Source of the DNA: Candidatus Wallbacteria bacterium
GTDB lineage: Bacteria > Muiribacteriota > UBA6191 > JACPRK01
NCBI GenBank assembly: GCA_016190005.1
Contig: JACPRK010000006.1
Location: 1 to 56,684 of the forward strand
Length of the DNA stretch: 56,684 bases
Direction: 5' to 3'
The position numbers and the translations under genes were made by a program. This document shows positions 42,550-51,759 of this stretch, one piece after another (the first letter of the stretch is position 1; every line of letters begins with the position of its first letter). The notes beneath the pieces were generated by a model. The model made no database searches and was not told the origin of the DNA. It saw nothing but the letters and a program-made list of their open reading frames with translations.

Positions 42550-43758
42550 TTGTTACTCAACGATCCGATTCATGGCTTGATCCGGCTCAACGAGCTGCAG
42601 CGGGACCTGATCGCGCTGCCGGAGCTGGCGCGGCTGTCCTGGATCAAGCAGCTGGGGCTTGCGTTCCAGTCGTTTCCGGGGGGGACGCATTCGCGGCTCT
42701 GTCACGTGATCGGTGCCAGTCATGTAGCGGGCGAGATGGCCCGGGCTCTGGGGTTGAGCGACAAGGAGACGCTGCTGGTGCAGGCGGCGGGGCTGCTGCA
42801 TGACGCCGGGCATACTCCGTTTTCGCACGCGCTGGAGAGCCTGCTGCCCGGCGACCACATGCACTACACGCGGGACCTGGTCGGCGGAACCGTGGTGATG
42901 GGGCTGCCGGGAGCGGGGCGGCTGCCTCAGGTGTTGGAGTTCCACCGCATCGATCCATCCGAGGTCGGCGCGTTGATCGAAGGCCGGCATCGCGACCGCG
43001 TGCTGCAGGCAATCATCTTCGGGGACGTCGACTGCGACCAGCTCGACTATCTCTTGCGCGACAGCTACTTCTGTGGCATCAGCCACGGGAACATCGATCT
43101 CTACCGCATCCTCTACACGCTGAAACTGGATCGTGAGCACCAGGAGATCGTCATCGAGGAGAAGGGCGTCGACGCCATCGAGGAGATGCTGGTGGCGCGC
43201 GACCACATGTACAGCGCGGTCTACGGTCACAAGACGGGGCGCATCGGCGAAATGATGCTGCTGCGGGCCATGCAGCTCGCCGAGCGGCCGGTCGACGGAT
43301 TCCAGGAGATGACCGACCACGAGGTTCTCATGCGGCTCGAGGGAGCGGGCGAGCTTTCGCGCACGCTGATCCGGCGCGTGGTCTTCCGGGACCTGTACAA
43401 GACCGCCTACCGGGTCGACAGCGCAGGGCGCGACGAGATGGCCGCGCGAGTGATGCGGCTGATCGAAGCCAGGGCGGCGCGCGAGCTGGAGAACGAGATC
43501 GCGGCCGGCGCCGGGCTCGGGGCGGGCGAGGTGATTGTCGACCTCCCGGTGAACGTCTTCAAGCTCTCCGAGCCGCGCCTGAAGAAGTTCAACCTGCGCG
43601 TGCTGCGCAAGACGGGAGAGGTAGTTCCGTTGCTGGAGCTTTCGGCCTTGGCGCGGGCCCTGACGCAGAAGGAGTCGACCCACACCATCTTCGCTACCTA
43701 CTGCGACACGGCGAACCGGGCCAAGGTCGAGGCCGTCTGCGGCCGGATGCTGGCCTAA
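42550..43758 (+). CDS. HD-domain phosphohydrolase (SAMHD1/dGTPase-like)
   Basis: A 402-residue metal-dependent phosphohydrolase. NDPIHGLIRL at the extreme N-terminus, FPGGTHSRLCHVIGASHVA and LLHDAGHTPFSHALE (near residue 83) followed by DVDCDQLDYLLRDS are the family's metal- and nucleotide-binding motifs. Relatives cleave dNTPs to nucleosides and triphosphate; substrate here is unproven. I chose TTG 42550 because GGAGG lies 5 nt upstream and the family begins just before NDPIHG. GTG 42508 would add 14 residues. Confidence 0.88.
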   Translation: MLLNDPIHGLIRLNELQRDLIALPELARLSWIKQLGLAFQSFPGGTHSRLCHVIGASHVAGEMARALGLSDKETLLVQAAGLLHDAGHTPFSHALESLLPGDHMHYTRDLVGGTVVMGLPGAGRLPQVLEFHRIDPSEVGALIEGRHRDRVLQAIIFGDVDCDQLDYLLRDSYFCGISHGNIDLYRILYTLKLDREHQEIVIEEKGVDAIEEMLVARDHMYSAVYGHKTGRIGEMMLLRAMQLAERPVDGFQEMTDHEVLMRLEGAGELSRTLIRRVVFRDLYKTAYRVDSAGRDEMAARVMRLIEARAARELENEIAAGAGLGAGEVIVDLPVNVFKLSEPRLKKFNLRVLRKTGEVVPLLELSALARALTQKESTHTIFATYCDTANRAKVEAVCGRMLA

Positions 43759-43763
43759 AAGTC

Positions 43764-43772
43764 TGCTATCCT
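43764..43772 (+). promoter_or_regulatory. Extended -10 element next to the start of the cytochrome-like gene
   Basis: TGC plus TATCCT, followed by 8 nt (GGGAGTCG) and ATG 43781. No -35 is evident. Predicts a leader of about 2 nt. Confidence 0.4.
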
Positions 43773-43780
43773 GGGAGTCG

Positions 43781-45157
43781 ATGCGTGGCCTGGTGGTGAC
43801 GGCCGCGCTTCTCCTCGTGGCAGCGGGGAGAGCGCCGGCGCAGTTCGTGCGATTGGAGCTGGGCAGCGGGGCCAACTTGGTTTCGCTGCCGGCCGGTGCC
43901 GTGGCGACTGCCGCGTACCGGGCGTCCGACTTGGTGCGCGACACGGGAGCGACGGCCATTCTCGTGCCAGGCACGTCCCCACCCGTCCTCTACGTCCCCG
44001 GCATCGCCCCGCGGAATTTCGAGCTGCCGGCGGGCAAGGCAGTGCTGGTGTTGACCGGCGCCCGACGGCGAGCTGTCCTGCGGGTAGCGACCGGGCCGCT
44101 CTCGCCCTTTCCGCGCGCACGCATCGAGCCCGCTACTGGGCTGCGCCTGGTGCCGGTCGGACTGCCGCTCTTTGCCGGCGCGCGGGCACGCCCAGGGTCG
44201 GCCGAGCTCGCCGCCGCGACGAGTGCCACGGCCGTCATCCGGACGGCTATAGATCCGGCCGACGGCCGGGCCCGCTTCGAGACGCACGCGCCCGCGACCG
44301 GCGGAACGGGCTTTCCGCTCGAACCCGGGGCGGGATACTTGCTGTCAGTGCCTCCCGGGGCGACGACGACCACTCTGGAGCTCTACGCCGACCTGAATTC
44401 TGACGGTCTTCCGGACAGCGCGCCGGCCCTTTCCGGCGGCTCTGCCGGGGACGCCGACGGGGACGGGCTCGCGAACCTGCTCGAGCTAGCGCTCGGCACC
44501 GATCCCGCGCGGGCGCAGACCGACGGCGACGGCGTCCACGACGGTTATGAGCTACTGCGCGGGACCGACCCGTTCGACGCTGCCCAGCGCCCCCCTCCCC
44601 CGCGCGTGACCGCGCTGAGCGTGACCGAGTTGCCGGCCGCGCAAGGGGGATCTCTGACGCTCGACGGCGAGGGGTTCGAGGGGTTCCTGGTGGTCCAGCT
44701 CACCGACCCGGCTTCGAGCTTCCTGAACGCCGCCACACTGGTCAGCCCGACGCGCATCTTCGGGCAGGTTCCTGCCGGGCTCGCACCGGGAACTTACGAC
44801 CTGCGCGTCACCACCCCGGCCGGTACCAGCGGCACCAGCAGCGCCCGCCTGACGCTGCGCTCGGCCGATCCGGCCTTCGCGGCCAACGTCTACCCGATCT
44901 TCCGCAGACGGTGCATCAGCTGCCACGGACCGGGCAGTGGCAACGGCCAGTGGGCCGCATCGAGCGCCGCCGAGAGTTTCTCTGCGATCCAGAACCGCGG
45001 CGTCGTCGCCGTCGAGGACCCCGAGGCGAGCCTGCTCCTGGCCAAGCCATCCGGCCGCGTTCGAATGTCGAGCGGCGTCATCATCTTCTCCTCGACGTCC
45101 GACCCCGACTACCAGACAATCCTGCGCTGGATTCGCGCCGGCGCCCCCAACAACTGA
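43781..45157 (+). CDS. Secreted multidomain protein: duplicated module, calcium-type repeats, IPT/TIG, c-type haem motif
   Basis: A 458-residue exported protein (signal peptide ending GRAPAQ). Residues about 22-200 hold a module with NLVSLPAG and AGYLLSVPPG that resembles the C-terminus of the giant kelch protein. Thrombospondin-type-3-like calcium repeats follow (DADGDGLANLLELALGTDP, TDGDGVHDGYELLRGTDP). An IPT/TIG Ig-like domain (about 268-360) comes next, and a C-terminal domain with FRRRCISCHGPGSG, where CISCH (near 378) is a CXXCH haem-binding site. The end resembles the short cytochrome c domains of planctomycete-type surface proteins. Probably a surface redox or attachment protein. Confidence 0.8.
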   Translation: MRGLVVTAALLLVAAGRAPAQFVRLELGSGANLVSLPAGAVATAAYRASDLVRDTGATAILVPGTSPPVLYVPGIAPRNFELPAGKAVLVLTGARRRAVLRVATGPLSPFPRARIEPATGLRLVPVGLPLFAGARARPGSAELAAATSATAVIRTAIDPADGRARFETHAPATGGTGFPLEPGAGYLLSVPPGATTTTLELYADLNSDGLPDSAPALSGGSAGDADGDGLANLLELALGTDPARAQTDGDGVHDGYELLRGTDPFDAAQRPPPPRVTALSVTELPAAQGGSLTLDGEGFEGFLVVQLTDPASSFLNAATLVSPTRIFGQVPAGLAPGTYDLRVTTPAGTSGTSSARLTLRSADPAFAANVYPIFRRRCISCHGPGSGNGQWAASSAAESFSAIQNRGVVAVEDPEASLLLAKPSGRVRMSSGVIIFSSTSDPDYQTILRWIRAGAPNN

Positions 45158-45164
45158 AGCCGCC

Positions 45165-45854
45165 CTACTTCATCAAGCCGGCGTAGATGGCCCGCTCGGT
45201 CATCTCCTGCTTGCTGCGCTTGAGCGACTGGCAGACGGCGAGCAGGCGGTCGGCCAGCTCCTTGGGCACCTTCAGCTCTTTCTTCTTGCGGTCCATTCCC
45301 GGGTAATCGACCGGGAACCCCAGGAAGGGCTCCTTGAGCTTGGCGCTGTGGGCAAAGTCGAGCGCCCGAGCCAGCCTGAGCGTGAGGATCTGGTTCTCGC
45401 TCAGGTCCTGGTGCTTCTGGAGCAACGCGGTCCAGATGCGGGGATCGATGAGGAAGTCCCAAGAAGCGGTCTCGGCCTTGTTCTGCTCGCAGAACTGGCT
45501 GAACTGGCGGGAGTAGCGCTGAGCTTTGCCCGCGCTGATGATCTCGGTCTTGCCTTCCAGAACGAACCCGGGGCACTCGTCGGCTCGCAGGTGGATCTCC
45601 ACTGGAGGGAACTGGGCGCTGACGGCAAGCAGCATCTGGATGAGCTGCGCCGCGTCGACCAGCTTGTCCCGGCAGGCCAGCGAGCCCCAGGCGTCCGCCG
45701 GCTCGCCCGGATCGGACTGCACCAGCGATGGCAGCTCCGAAAGCCAGAGCCGCTTCTCAGCCTCGCCGGTGAACACCTCGTGAAACCGCCCGTACGCGAC
45801 CGTCCGGTTGGTACGCTCACCGAGCAGGTTCTTGATCTCGTAGAAGATCTCCAT
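45165..45854 (-). CDS. Conserved-looking soluble protein of unknown function
   Basis: A 229-residue cytoplasmic protein with no signal or membrane segment. It is rich in Lys, Glu and Leu and contains phrases such as VAYGRFHEVFTGEAEKRLW and PELADRLLAVCQSLKRSKQ-like helices that I cannot assign to a family. A promoter at 45874-45902 fixes the start: the possible TTG at 45902 is itself part of the -35 box, so ATG 45854 is used. It ends 8 nt from the convergent cytochrome-like gene. Confidence 0.65.
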   Translation of the reverse strand: MEIFYEIKNLLGERTNRTVAYGRFHEVFTGEAEKRLWLSELPSLVQSDPGEPADAWGSLACRDKLVDAAQLIQMLLAVSAQFPPVEIHLRADECPGFVLEGKTEIISAGKAQRYSRQFSQFCEQNKAETASWDFLIDPRIWTALLQKHQDLSENQILTLRLARALDFAHSAKLKEPFLGFPVDYPGMDRKKKELKVPKELADRLLAVCQSLKRSKQEMTERAIYAGLMK

Positions 45855-45873
45855 AGCATCGCCGCCGTCCTCG

Positions 45874-45902
45874 AACTTAGCGCGGGGCCGGGAGTCCGTC
45901 AA
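45874..45902 (-). promoter_or_regulatory. Sigma-70 promoter of the 229-residue protein gene
   Basis: On the minus strand, TTGACG (45902-45897), a 17-nt spacer and TAAGTT (45879-45874); start near 45867, a leader of about 13 nt. Confidence 0.65.
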
Positions 45903-45903
45903 C

Positions 45904-45912
45904 TGATAGAAT
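45904..45912 (+). promoter_or_regulatory. Extended -10 promoter predicting a leaderless yfhO mRNA
   Basis: TGA plus TAGAAT (45907-45912), then 7 nt to ATG 45920. It lies within a few bases of the divergent -35 at 45897-45902. Confidence 0.5.
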
Positions 45913-45919
45913 CCCCGGG

Positions 45920-48394
45920 ATGCGGCGCAGAACTGCTCCCGTCGAGGGCGTCCCTGCGGAGGCGGGGAGACGCAATCGATTGGCCCGCGAGGCAGGCTTC
46001 ATACTCCTGATATGGATGTCGGCTGCCGTCTACTTCTGGCCCGTCCTGTTCGAGGGCAAGTCGCTCTACTTCCGCGACACGGTGGCGATCTACATGCCGC
46101 AGGCGCGAACCATGATGGAGGGCTGGCGATCGGGCCAGATTCCACTTTGGGAGCCAAAGCTGGGTTACGGCTATCCCTTTCAGGCCGACCCGCACTCAAT
46201 GGTCTTCTACCCGCTGGCGGTGATCCTGTTCCTCTTCCCCTGGCCGCTTGCGTACAACATTTTCACGGTAGTTCACGTACCGCTGCTCGGGACGCTCCTC
46301 TACGCGCTGCTGAGACGATGGCGGATGCCGGGCCCGGCGGCCGCCTTCGGGGCAGCCGTGGCGATGTTCTCGGGCTTCACGGCCAGCAGCACATGCCTGA
46401 CGACCTTGCTGCGCGGGCTCACCTGGGCGCCCGCTGCTCTGCTGGCGTTCGACTGGTACCTGCGGAGCGGCGGCGCGCGAGCGGTGGCCGCAACCGGCTT
46501 CCTCCTCGCCGTGCAGGGCAGCGGTACCGATCCGCAGTACGTCTTCTTCAGCGGCCTGCTCGTCGCCCTCTCGCCCTGGCTGCGCCCCTTGCCTGTTTCG
46601 GTCTCCGCCCCGCGACTGGCTGGCGGCCTCGCCGGCGCCGCCACGGTTGCGGGGGCGCTGCTCGCCTACCAGTTCCTTCCCCTGGCCGAGCTGATCGCCC
46701 AGTCCAACCGGCGGGCCGGCCTGGCCACGCAGGAAGTCGCCGGCTACGCAGTGCGCCCCGTGGAGCTGCTCAACCTGGCCGTGCCCGTCGCCTTTCCAGA
46801 TCCTGTCTCGCCTTACTACTATTTCAGCTATCACAAAACCTCGATTCCCCTCTACGGCGAGCTCTACTTGGGCGTCTTCGTCCTGGCGCTGGCTGCGACT
46901 GCTCTCATCCGGCCCGGGCGCGTGACGCCAAGGCTGCGCGCCGCGGGCGCCTGGCTCGCGTTGGCGCTCGGCGCGCTGCTGCTCTGCCTGGGAGATTCGC
47001 TTCCGTTCTTCGAGTGGCTCAACCGGCTCGTGCCGCCGCTGCGTTCGTTTCGCTATCCGTCCAAGTACTTCCTGCTCACGAACCTGGCGGTGAGCGTAGC
47101 GGCGGCCTTCGGATTCGAACAGCTCTGGCGAGGCCGCCGCAAGAGCCTGCGCGCCGTGTCCCTGCTGCTTGGCGCGGCGCTCCTCGCCGCGGCCGCCGGC
47201 TGGGGGCTGATCGCGACCGGCGGCGACACTCTGGCCCGGCGGTTCGTGGGGTGCGACGAGGCTACCTGGAGCACCCTGGGCGAAGTATCGGCGGCGCTCG
47301 TCAGTCGCTCGAGCGCCGATCTGCTGATGCTGGCGGGCATGGCTGGCGCAGCAGCCGCCGTGCTGGGGTTCGCGCTCGGGGGGCGGGTTCCCGCGCGCGC
47401 CGCGGCGGCCTTCGTGGCAATCGTCGCCCTGGTCGACCTGGCGGCCACCACCGTGCGCGACGTGCTCGTCACCGACGACGCGCTCGTGGACTACCGGCCG
47501 GTGACCGCGCAGAAGCTCCTCGCCGGCACTTCCATGGCTCCGCCCCGCTTCCTCACGACCGGCCTGGGCGACATGTCGATCCGGCTCGATCGCACGGCCT
47601 TCTCCGGCTTCTATCTCGAGACCGCTGCCATGACCGGCAATCGAGGCGTCCTGCATGGCGCCAACGGCGTGGCCGGAGAGACCTCGGTGCGGCTGGCCGG
47701 CTACGAGCAGCTGCGGCGGCTGATGCTGGGACCCATCACCCCTGAGCTCGAGGCGGTCGCGGCGGCGACGGGAGTGGAGCATCTGCTCTGCCGTCCAGGA
47801 CCGGGTGATCGAATCGACGAGGGGCGAGTGGTGACCCGCAGCGGCCCCGTGGTCATGCAGCGGCTCCCGGGAGCGAGCAGCCGAGCGTTCATCGCCAAGA
47901 GCGCAATGCCGATCTCCGCGGGGCGGGTCCGGACCACAACGGAGCTGGTCCTTTCGCTGGCGCAACGCGCCGTCTACGAGACGGCCGGAAACCCGGGCGG
48001 TGAGACCGAGAAGCTCCGGGTCGGCGGTCCCGATCGGAGGCCGGCGCGCGTCGGCCGCTGCGAGGTGGAGCGTTACGGGACCCAGGAGCTGGCCGTCTCG
48101 TTCGAGCTCGAGGGCAAGGGGCTACTGGTAGTTCTGGACCAGCATTATCCGGGCTGGAAGGCCTTCGTGGACGGCCGGGAGCGGCCCGTGCTTCGAGTGG
48201 CGGGGGCCTTTCGCGGCGTGGAGGTCGAGGGGGGCGAGCGCCGGCTCCTGATGCGCTACGACCCTTGGACGTTCCGCATCGGCTCGCGCGTCAGCGCGCT
48301 GACGCTCCTGGCGACATTGGTCCTGCTGGTGCTGCCCTGGGGGCGCAGTGCGCGCGAGAGGTTCCTGGCTCAGATCCGGTCGTCGGGGACGTAG
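45920..48394 (+). CDS. YfhO-family multi-pass membrane protein
   Basis: An 824-residue protein of the YfhO family, related to GT-C glycosyltransferases that modify cell-wall polymers in Gram-positive bacteria. About 12 membrane segments fill the first 500 residues. The first large loop carries LYFRDTVAIYMPQARTMMEGWRSGQIPLW and GYGYPFQADPHSM, where an acidic pair resembles the GT-C active site. A soluble domain follows, with QHYPGWKAFVDGRERPVLRVAGAFRGVEV typical of YfhO, and one last membrane segment. Its 3' end overlaps the convergent SLH gene by 25 nt. Confidence 0.85.
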   Translation: MRRRTAPVEGVPAEAGRRNRLAREAGFILLIWMSAAVYFWPVLFEGKSLYFRDTVAIYMPQARTMMEGWRSGQIPLWEPKLGYGYPFQADPHSMVFYPLAVILFLFPWPLAYNIFTVVHVPLLGTLLYALLRRWRMPGPAAAFGAAVAMFSGFTASSTCLTTLLRGLTWAPAALLAFDWYLRSGGARAVAATGFLLAVQGSGTDPQYVFFSGLLVALSPWLRPLPVSVSAPRLAGGLAGAATVAGALLAYQFLPLAELIAQSNRRAGLATQEVAGYAVRPVELLNLAVPVAFPDPVSPYYYFSYHKTSIPLYGELYLGVFVLALAATALIRPGRVTPRLRAAGAWLALALGALLLCLGDSLPFFEWLNRLVPPLRSFRYPSKYFLLTNLAVSVAAAFGFEQLWRGRRKSLRAVSLLLGAALLAAAAGWGLIATGGDTLARRFVGCDEATWSTLGEVSAALVSRSSADLLMLAGMAGAAAAVLGFALGGRVPARAAAAFVAIVALVDLAATTVRDVLVTDDALVDYRPVTAQKLLAGTSMAPPRFLTTGLGDMSIRLDRTAFSGFYLETAAMTGNRGVLHGANGVAGETSVRLAGYEQLRRLMLGPITPELEAVAAATGVEHLLCRPGPGDRIDEGRVVTRSGPVVMQRLPGASSRAFIAKSAMPISAGRVRTTTELVLSLAQRAVYETAGNPGGETEKLRVGGPDRRPARVGRCEVERYGTQELAVSFELEGKGLLVVLDQHYPGWKAFVDGRERPVLRVAGAFRGVEVEGGERRLLMRYDPWTFRIGSRVSALTLLATLVLLVLPWGRSARERFLAQIRSSGT

Positions 48395-49302
48395 GATTGA
48401 GACTGGGAGGATGAACCGGCTCCCGGACCAACGGGCGGCTCGGTTGCGGCTGGCTCGCTCTCGAGAACGTGATCGGGATCGGGGTCACCTTCGGGCGCCG
48501 GGATGCGAGTGGCTGCGGGAACGTGGACCGGTGCACCCACCGGGCGCTCCAGCCGCGCAATCCTGCGCTCGAAGTCGACGGCCACGTCCTTGATGAGACT
48601 GCGGAGGTCGTTCAGGTTGGCGCGCGTCAGGCCGCCCGAAGCCTCACCGGTCACTGGCGACTTCTCGAGCCGCGCCGTCTTGACCAGCAGCTTGGCCAGC
48701 ACTTCGGCGTAGACCTTGATCTGCTTCTGGCCCTCCGCGATCTGGCCGGACTGGACGGTGACCTTGTTGGTCAGCCAGTCGAGCTTCTGATCCTGATCCT
48801 TGGACTTACCCGTGACGGCGTCGAGTTTCTGGTTGGCGTCGAAGACCTGCTTGACCAGCGCGCCATTGCCGGGCGTGCCGTTCTCGATCTTCTTGGCCAG
48901 CTCGTCGATCCGGCCCTTCATCGAGTTGATGTCCGAGCCGATGGCGTCGAGGTCGGTGCGGAACTCGCGGGCGAGCTTGTCGAGCACTGCGACCTTCTCG
49001 GCGGAGAGCTTGCCTGGGCCGCCGGCGGCCTCCAGCTTCTCCATGATCCGCGAAAGCAGGACGGCCATCTCGAACCGGGTGACCGGCTTGGAGCCGCTCA
49101 GGCCCTGAGCCATCGGGATGTTTCCTTCGCCCCCCAGCTCACGCAGCGCCGGGTAGATCCAGTGGTCGCTCGGCACCACTTGCATCAGACTCGCGCCCTG
49201 GGCATCCAGCCCCTGGGTGGAGCTCCCGCCCGGCCTCATGCTGCTCGTCACAACGAGCGCCACGACGGCCGCGGCGAGGATTAGCGTCAAGCGACTGCGC
49301 AT
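48370..49302 (-). CDS. SLH-type plus coiled-coil envelope protein
   Basis: A 310-residue exported protein. The signal segment (LTLILAAAVVALVVTSSM) is followed by an SLH-like motif (VVPSDHWIYPALRELGGEGNIP to VTRFEMAVLLSRIMEKL, about residues 42-92), then a long coiled coil (about 100-235) and a Pro/Glu-rich tail. Proteins of this build (Omp-alpha type) hold the outer membrane to the peptidoglycan-linked layer in some diderms. ATG 49302 has AAGGAGG six nt upstream; the ATG at 49308 is too close to that site. Confidence 0.78.
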   Translation of the reverse strand: MRSRLTLILAAAVVALVVTSSMRPGGSSTQGLDAQGASLMQVVPSDHWIYPALRELGGEGNIPMAQGLSGSKPVTRFEMAVLLSRIMEKLEAAGGPGKLSAEKVAVLDKLAREFRTDLDAIGSDINSMKGRIDELAKKIENGTPGNGALVKQVFDANQKLDAVTGKSKDQDQKLDWLTNKVTVQSGQIAEGQKQIKVYAEVLAKLLVKTARLEKSPVTGEASGGLTRANLNDLRSLIKDVAVDFERRIARLERPVGAPVHVPAATRIPAPEGDPDPDHVLESEPAATEPPVGPGAGSSSQSQSYVPDDRI

Positions 49303-49377
49303 GGACATCCTCCTTGAAGGGACCTGTTCATCGATCTTCCTATCGGCCTGGTAGCGAGGAAAATGAGTCGGGCGCTC

Positions 49378-49386
49378 TGGTATTGT
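49378..49386 (+). promoter_or_regulatory. Extended -10 element upstream of the kinase gene
   Basis: TGG plus TATTGT, 11 nt before ATG 49398; no -35 seen. A leader of about 5 nt is predicted. Confidence 0.35.
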
Positions 49387-49397
49387 GGCCCTTCGGC

Positions 49398-51755
49398 ATG
49401 AAGAAGTACGAAATCCTGGAGAAGCTGGGCCAAGGCGGCATGGGGGTCGTCTACAAGGCCTTCCAGAAGAACCTCAATCGGGAAGTCGCCATCAAGATCC
49501 TCCCGAAGGCCTACTCGGAGAACCCGGAGGTCAAGCGCCGTTTCGTCAGCGAGATGCAGATCTGCGGCGGGCTCGTCCACCCGAACATCATCCGCATCTA
49601 CGACAACGGCGAGCAGGACGGCACGCTCTACTACGTCATGGAGCACATCCAGGGGACGACGCTGCTGGAGCTGGTCCAGAGCAAGGGTCCGATGCCGGTC
49701 GAGCAGGCCATGAAGGTCACCAACGACCTGCTCGAGGCGATGAGGTACTACCACCCGATGGGGCTGGTCCATCGGGACATCAAGCCGGCGAACATCATGG
49801 TTAAGGACGTGACGCACGAGGCCGTCCTGATGGACTTCGGGCTCGTGAAGGCACTCTACGCCAGCGGCATCACGATCCAGGGCCGTCTGGTCGGCACGCC
49901 GCGCTACATGTCGCCCGAGATGCTGCGCGGCGGCGCGATCGACGGCCGCAGCGACATTTTCCAGCTGGGCCTGGTCCTCTACGAGATGGTCGCCGGCGTC
50001 CCCGCCTTCCGCGGCAAGGACCGCCAGGAGGTGACGCGGAAGCTGATGGAGGAGGAGCCCGAGCGTCCCAGCCAGCTCAACCCGCTGGTCGACGTCTCGC
50101 TGGAACACCTCATCTCCAACGCGATCGACAAGAACATCGACAGCCGCTACCAGAGCGCCGACGAGATGCTCGAGGACCTGACCACCATCCGCGAGGGCGG
50201 TCGGATCGGGCGGCGCGCCGGCGCAAGACCTCTCAAGACGCTCGGCTCATCGGACAGCGGCGCCTCCGGCGAGGTGCTCCGGCCAGCCGATTCCCCGCGC
50301 GATGAGGCCGCTTCCCCGCCTCAGCCGTTGCCGGGCTCCCGGTCCTCGGTCGCCATCGAGGTGCCGACGAGCGACCTGGCCTCGACATTGGCCAAGGTGC
50401 TGTTCGCCTTTCTGGCCGTGCTCGTCGGAGCCGTGGCGCTGGCGATGTGGCCCGGCTTGCGGCCCGACTACTCGGCCCGCGAAGTGCGATGCGAGCCGGA
50501 CTTCACGGAGGCCCGCATCCGCTGGTCGAGCGATACCCCCTACCCCACACGGCTCGAGTACGGCGAGAACGAGGCGCTGCTGCAGCCGGTGGTGACCGCA
50601 GACGAAAGCCAGGCGCGGACCTCGCACTCCGTCGTCGTCAAGGGGCTGAAAGAAGGCACCGAATACGTCTACCGCATCGGCTTCCCCGATCGGCGCCACT
50701 CGCAGCTCTTCGAGTTCAAGACACCGGCCCTCTACTTCACCTCGTCCTCGGTGCGCCGCTCCGCGCTCGACGCCGTCGAGGTCGCGGCCCAGACTTCCGC
50801 CGACGTGCGGACGCGGCTGGAGTTCCGCAAGGGCGACGAGGAGGGATCGCTCCAGGGCCCTGCGGAAGCCTCGCGCGGCCATCGCTTCGCCTTGGACCGG
50901 CTGGACCTGGAGAAGCCGGTGCGCGTACGGCTGGTGGCCATCGGCAAGAGCGGCGCCGAGAAGGCAGGAGATTGGATGGATGCGCCGGCTCCGATTGCTT
51001 TGGCTCGGGCCGTCGCCAGCGCGACGCAGGCGTTCCCGGCACGGGATTGGTATGCGCAAGCCGAGAAGTGGGTGGCTGAAAGGAAGGAGCCGCGCTTCGT
51101 CGCACAGAAGCTGGACGAGCTCTGGAAAGCCATGCCGGCCGCCCGGCTGCTCCGCGGCTTCCAGGAGATCGGTCCCGCCTTCCTCGCCAGCCCCGACGTG
51201 CCGCTGGTGGAGAAGCTGCAGCTCTTCAATGCCCTGGGCCCGATCGGCGACTTCAACCACTACTGCGACCTGCGCCGCGTCCCCTTCCATGCGCCAGCCG
51301 ACGAGTGTCTTCCCGAGGCATTCTCACCCTCTGCGCAGGGGCGCGTGAAGACCTCGGAGATCTACAAGCGCGACCTGGTCAACCCCTTCGGCTTCACTCC
51401 GACCAGCGTCTCTGCGCCGAAGGCCACGCCGGCCGGGACCGCGGCCTCGACCTCGCTCGTCCTGGTGAAGCTCGATCGGGCGCGCGAGATCCGCTCAGCC
51501 GAGGTGCTGCTGGCGGTCGACGTCAAGGACCCGCTGACGGTCTTCGAAGTGCAGATCAATGGCCGACTTACGCTCAGGTTCCGCCAGCCGGCCACGATGC
51601 TGGGGCGGCCGGTCGCGGCGCTGTTTCACACGTTCGACCCGCGGCTCCTGATCGACGGAGACAACCGCTTCACCCTCCAGCTCGTGTCGCTCGCCGGGCC
51701 CCGGGCCATCGCAGGCTCCCACGTCCGCTTCCTGGCGATGCTGGTGCGTCGTTAG
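49398..51755 (+). CDS. Transmembrane Hanks-type Ser/Thr protein kinase with extracytoplasmic Ig-like domains
   Basis: A 785-residue receptor-like kinase. The kinase domain (5-265) is complete: GQGGMGVVY loop, Lys31 in VAIKIL, HRDIKPANIM near 125, DFG near 146 and GTPRYMSPE. A Pro/Ser linker, one membrane segment (331-352), two FN3-like domains (EARIRWSSDTPYPTRLEYGE to YVYRIGFPD, and a second), and a C-terminal beta-rich domain follow. The outside part probably senses a ligand or cell-wall state. It is divergent from the SLH gene and has no phosphatase partner nearby. Confidence 0.9.
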   Translation: MKKYEILEKLGQGGMGVVYKAFQKNLNREVAIKILPKAYSENPEVKRRFVSEMQICGGLVHPNIIRIYDNGEQDGTLYYVMEHIQGTTLLELVQSKGPMPVEQAMKVTNDLLEAMRYYHPMGLVHRDIKPANIMVKDVTHEAVLMDFGLVKALYASGITIQGRLVGTPRYMSPEMLRGGAIDGRSDIFQLGLVLYEMVAGVPAFRGKDRQEVTRKLMEEEPERPSQLNPLVDVSLEHLISNAIDKNIDSRYQSADEMLEDLTTIREGGRIGRRAGARPLKTLGSSDSGASGEVLRPADSPRDEAASPPQPLPGSRSSVAIEVPTSDLASTLAKVLFAFLAVLVGAVALAMWPGLRPDYSAREVRCEPDFTEARIRWSSDTPYPTRLEYGENEALLQPVVTADESQARTSHSVVVKGLKEGTEYVYRIGFPDRRHSQLFEFKTPALYFTSSSVRRSALDAVEVAAQTSADVRTRLEFRKGDEEGSLQGPAEASRGHRFALDRLDLEKPVRVRLVAIGKSGAEKAGDWMDAPAPIALARAVASATQAFPARDWYAQAEKWVAERKEPRFVAQKLDELWKAMPAARLLRGFQEIGPAFLASPDVPLVEKLQLFNALGPIGDFNHYCDLRRVPFHAPADECLPEAFSPSAQGRVKTSEIYKRDLVNPFGFTPTSVSAPKATPAGTAASTSLVLVKLDRAREIRSAEVLLAVDVKDPLTVFEVQINGRLTLRFRQPATMLGRPVAALFHTFDPRLLIDGDNRFTLQLVSLAGPRAIAGSHVRFLAMLVRR

Positions 51756-51759
51756 TCGC

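Noticed and set aside
45855-45902. TTG 45902 as the start of the 229-residue protein
   Set aside because: That TTG is part of a TTGACG -35 box with a matching -10 downstream, so it would not be in the mRNA.
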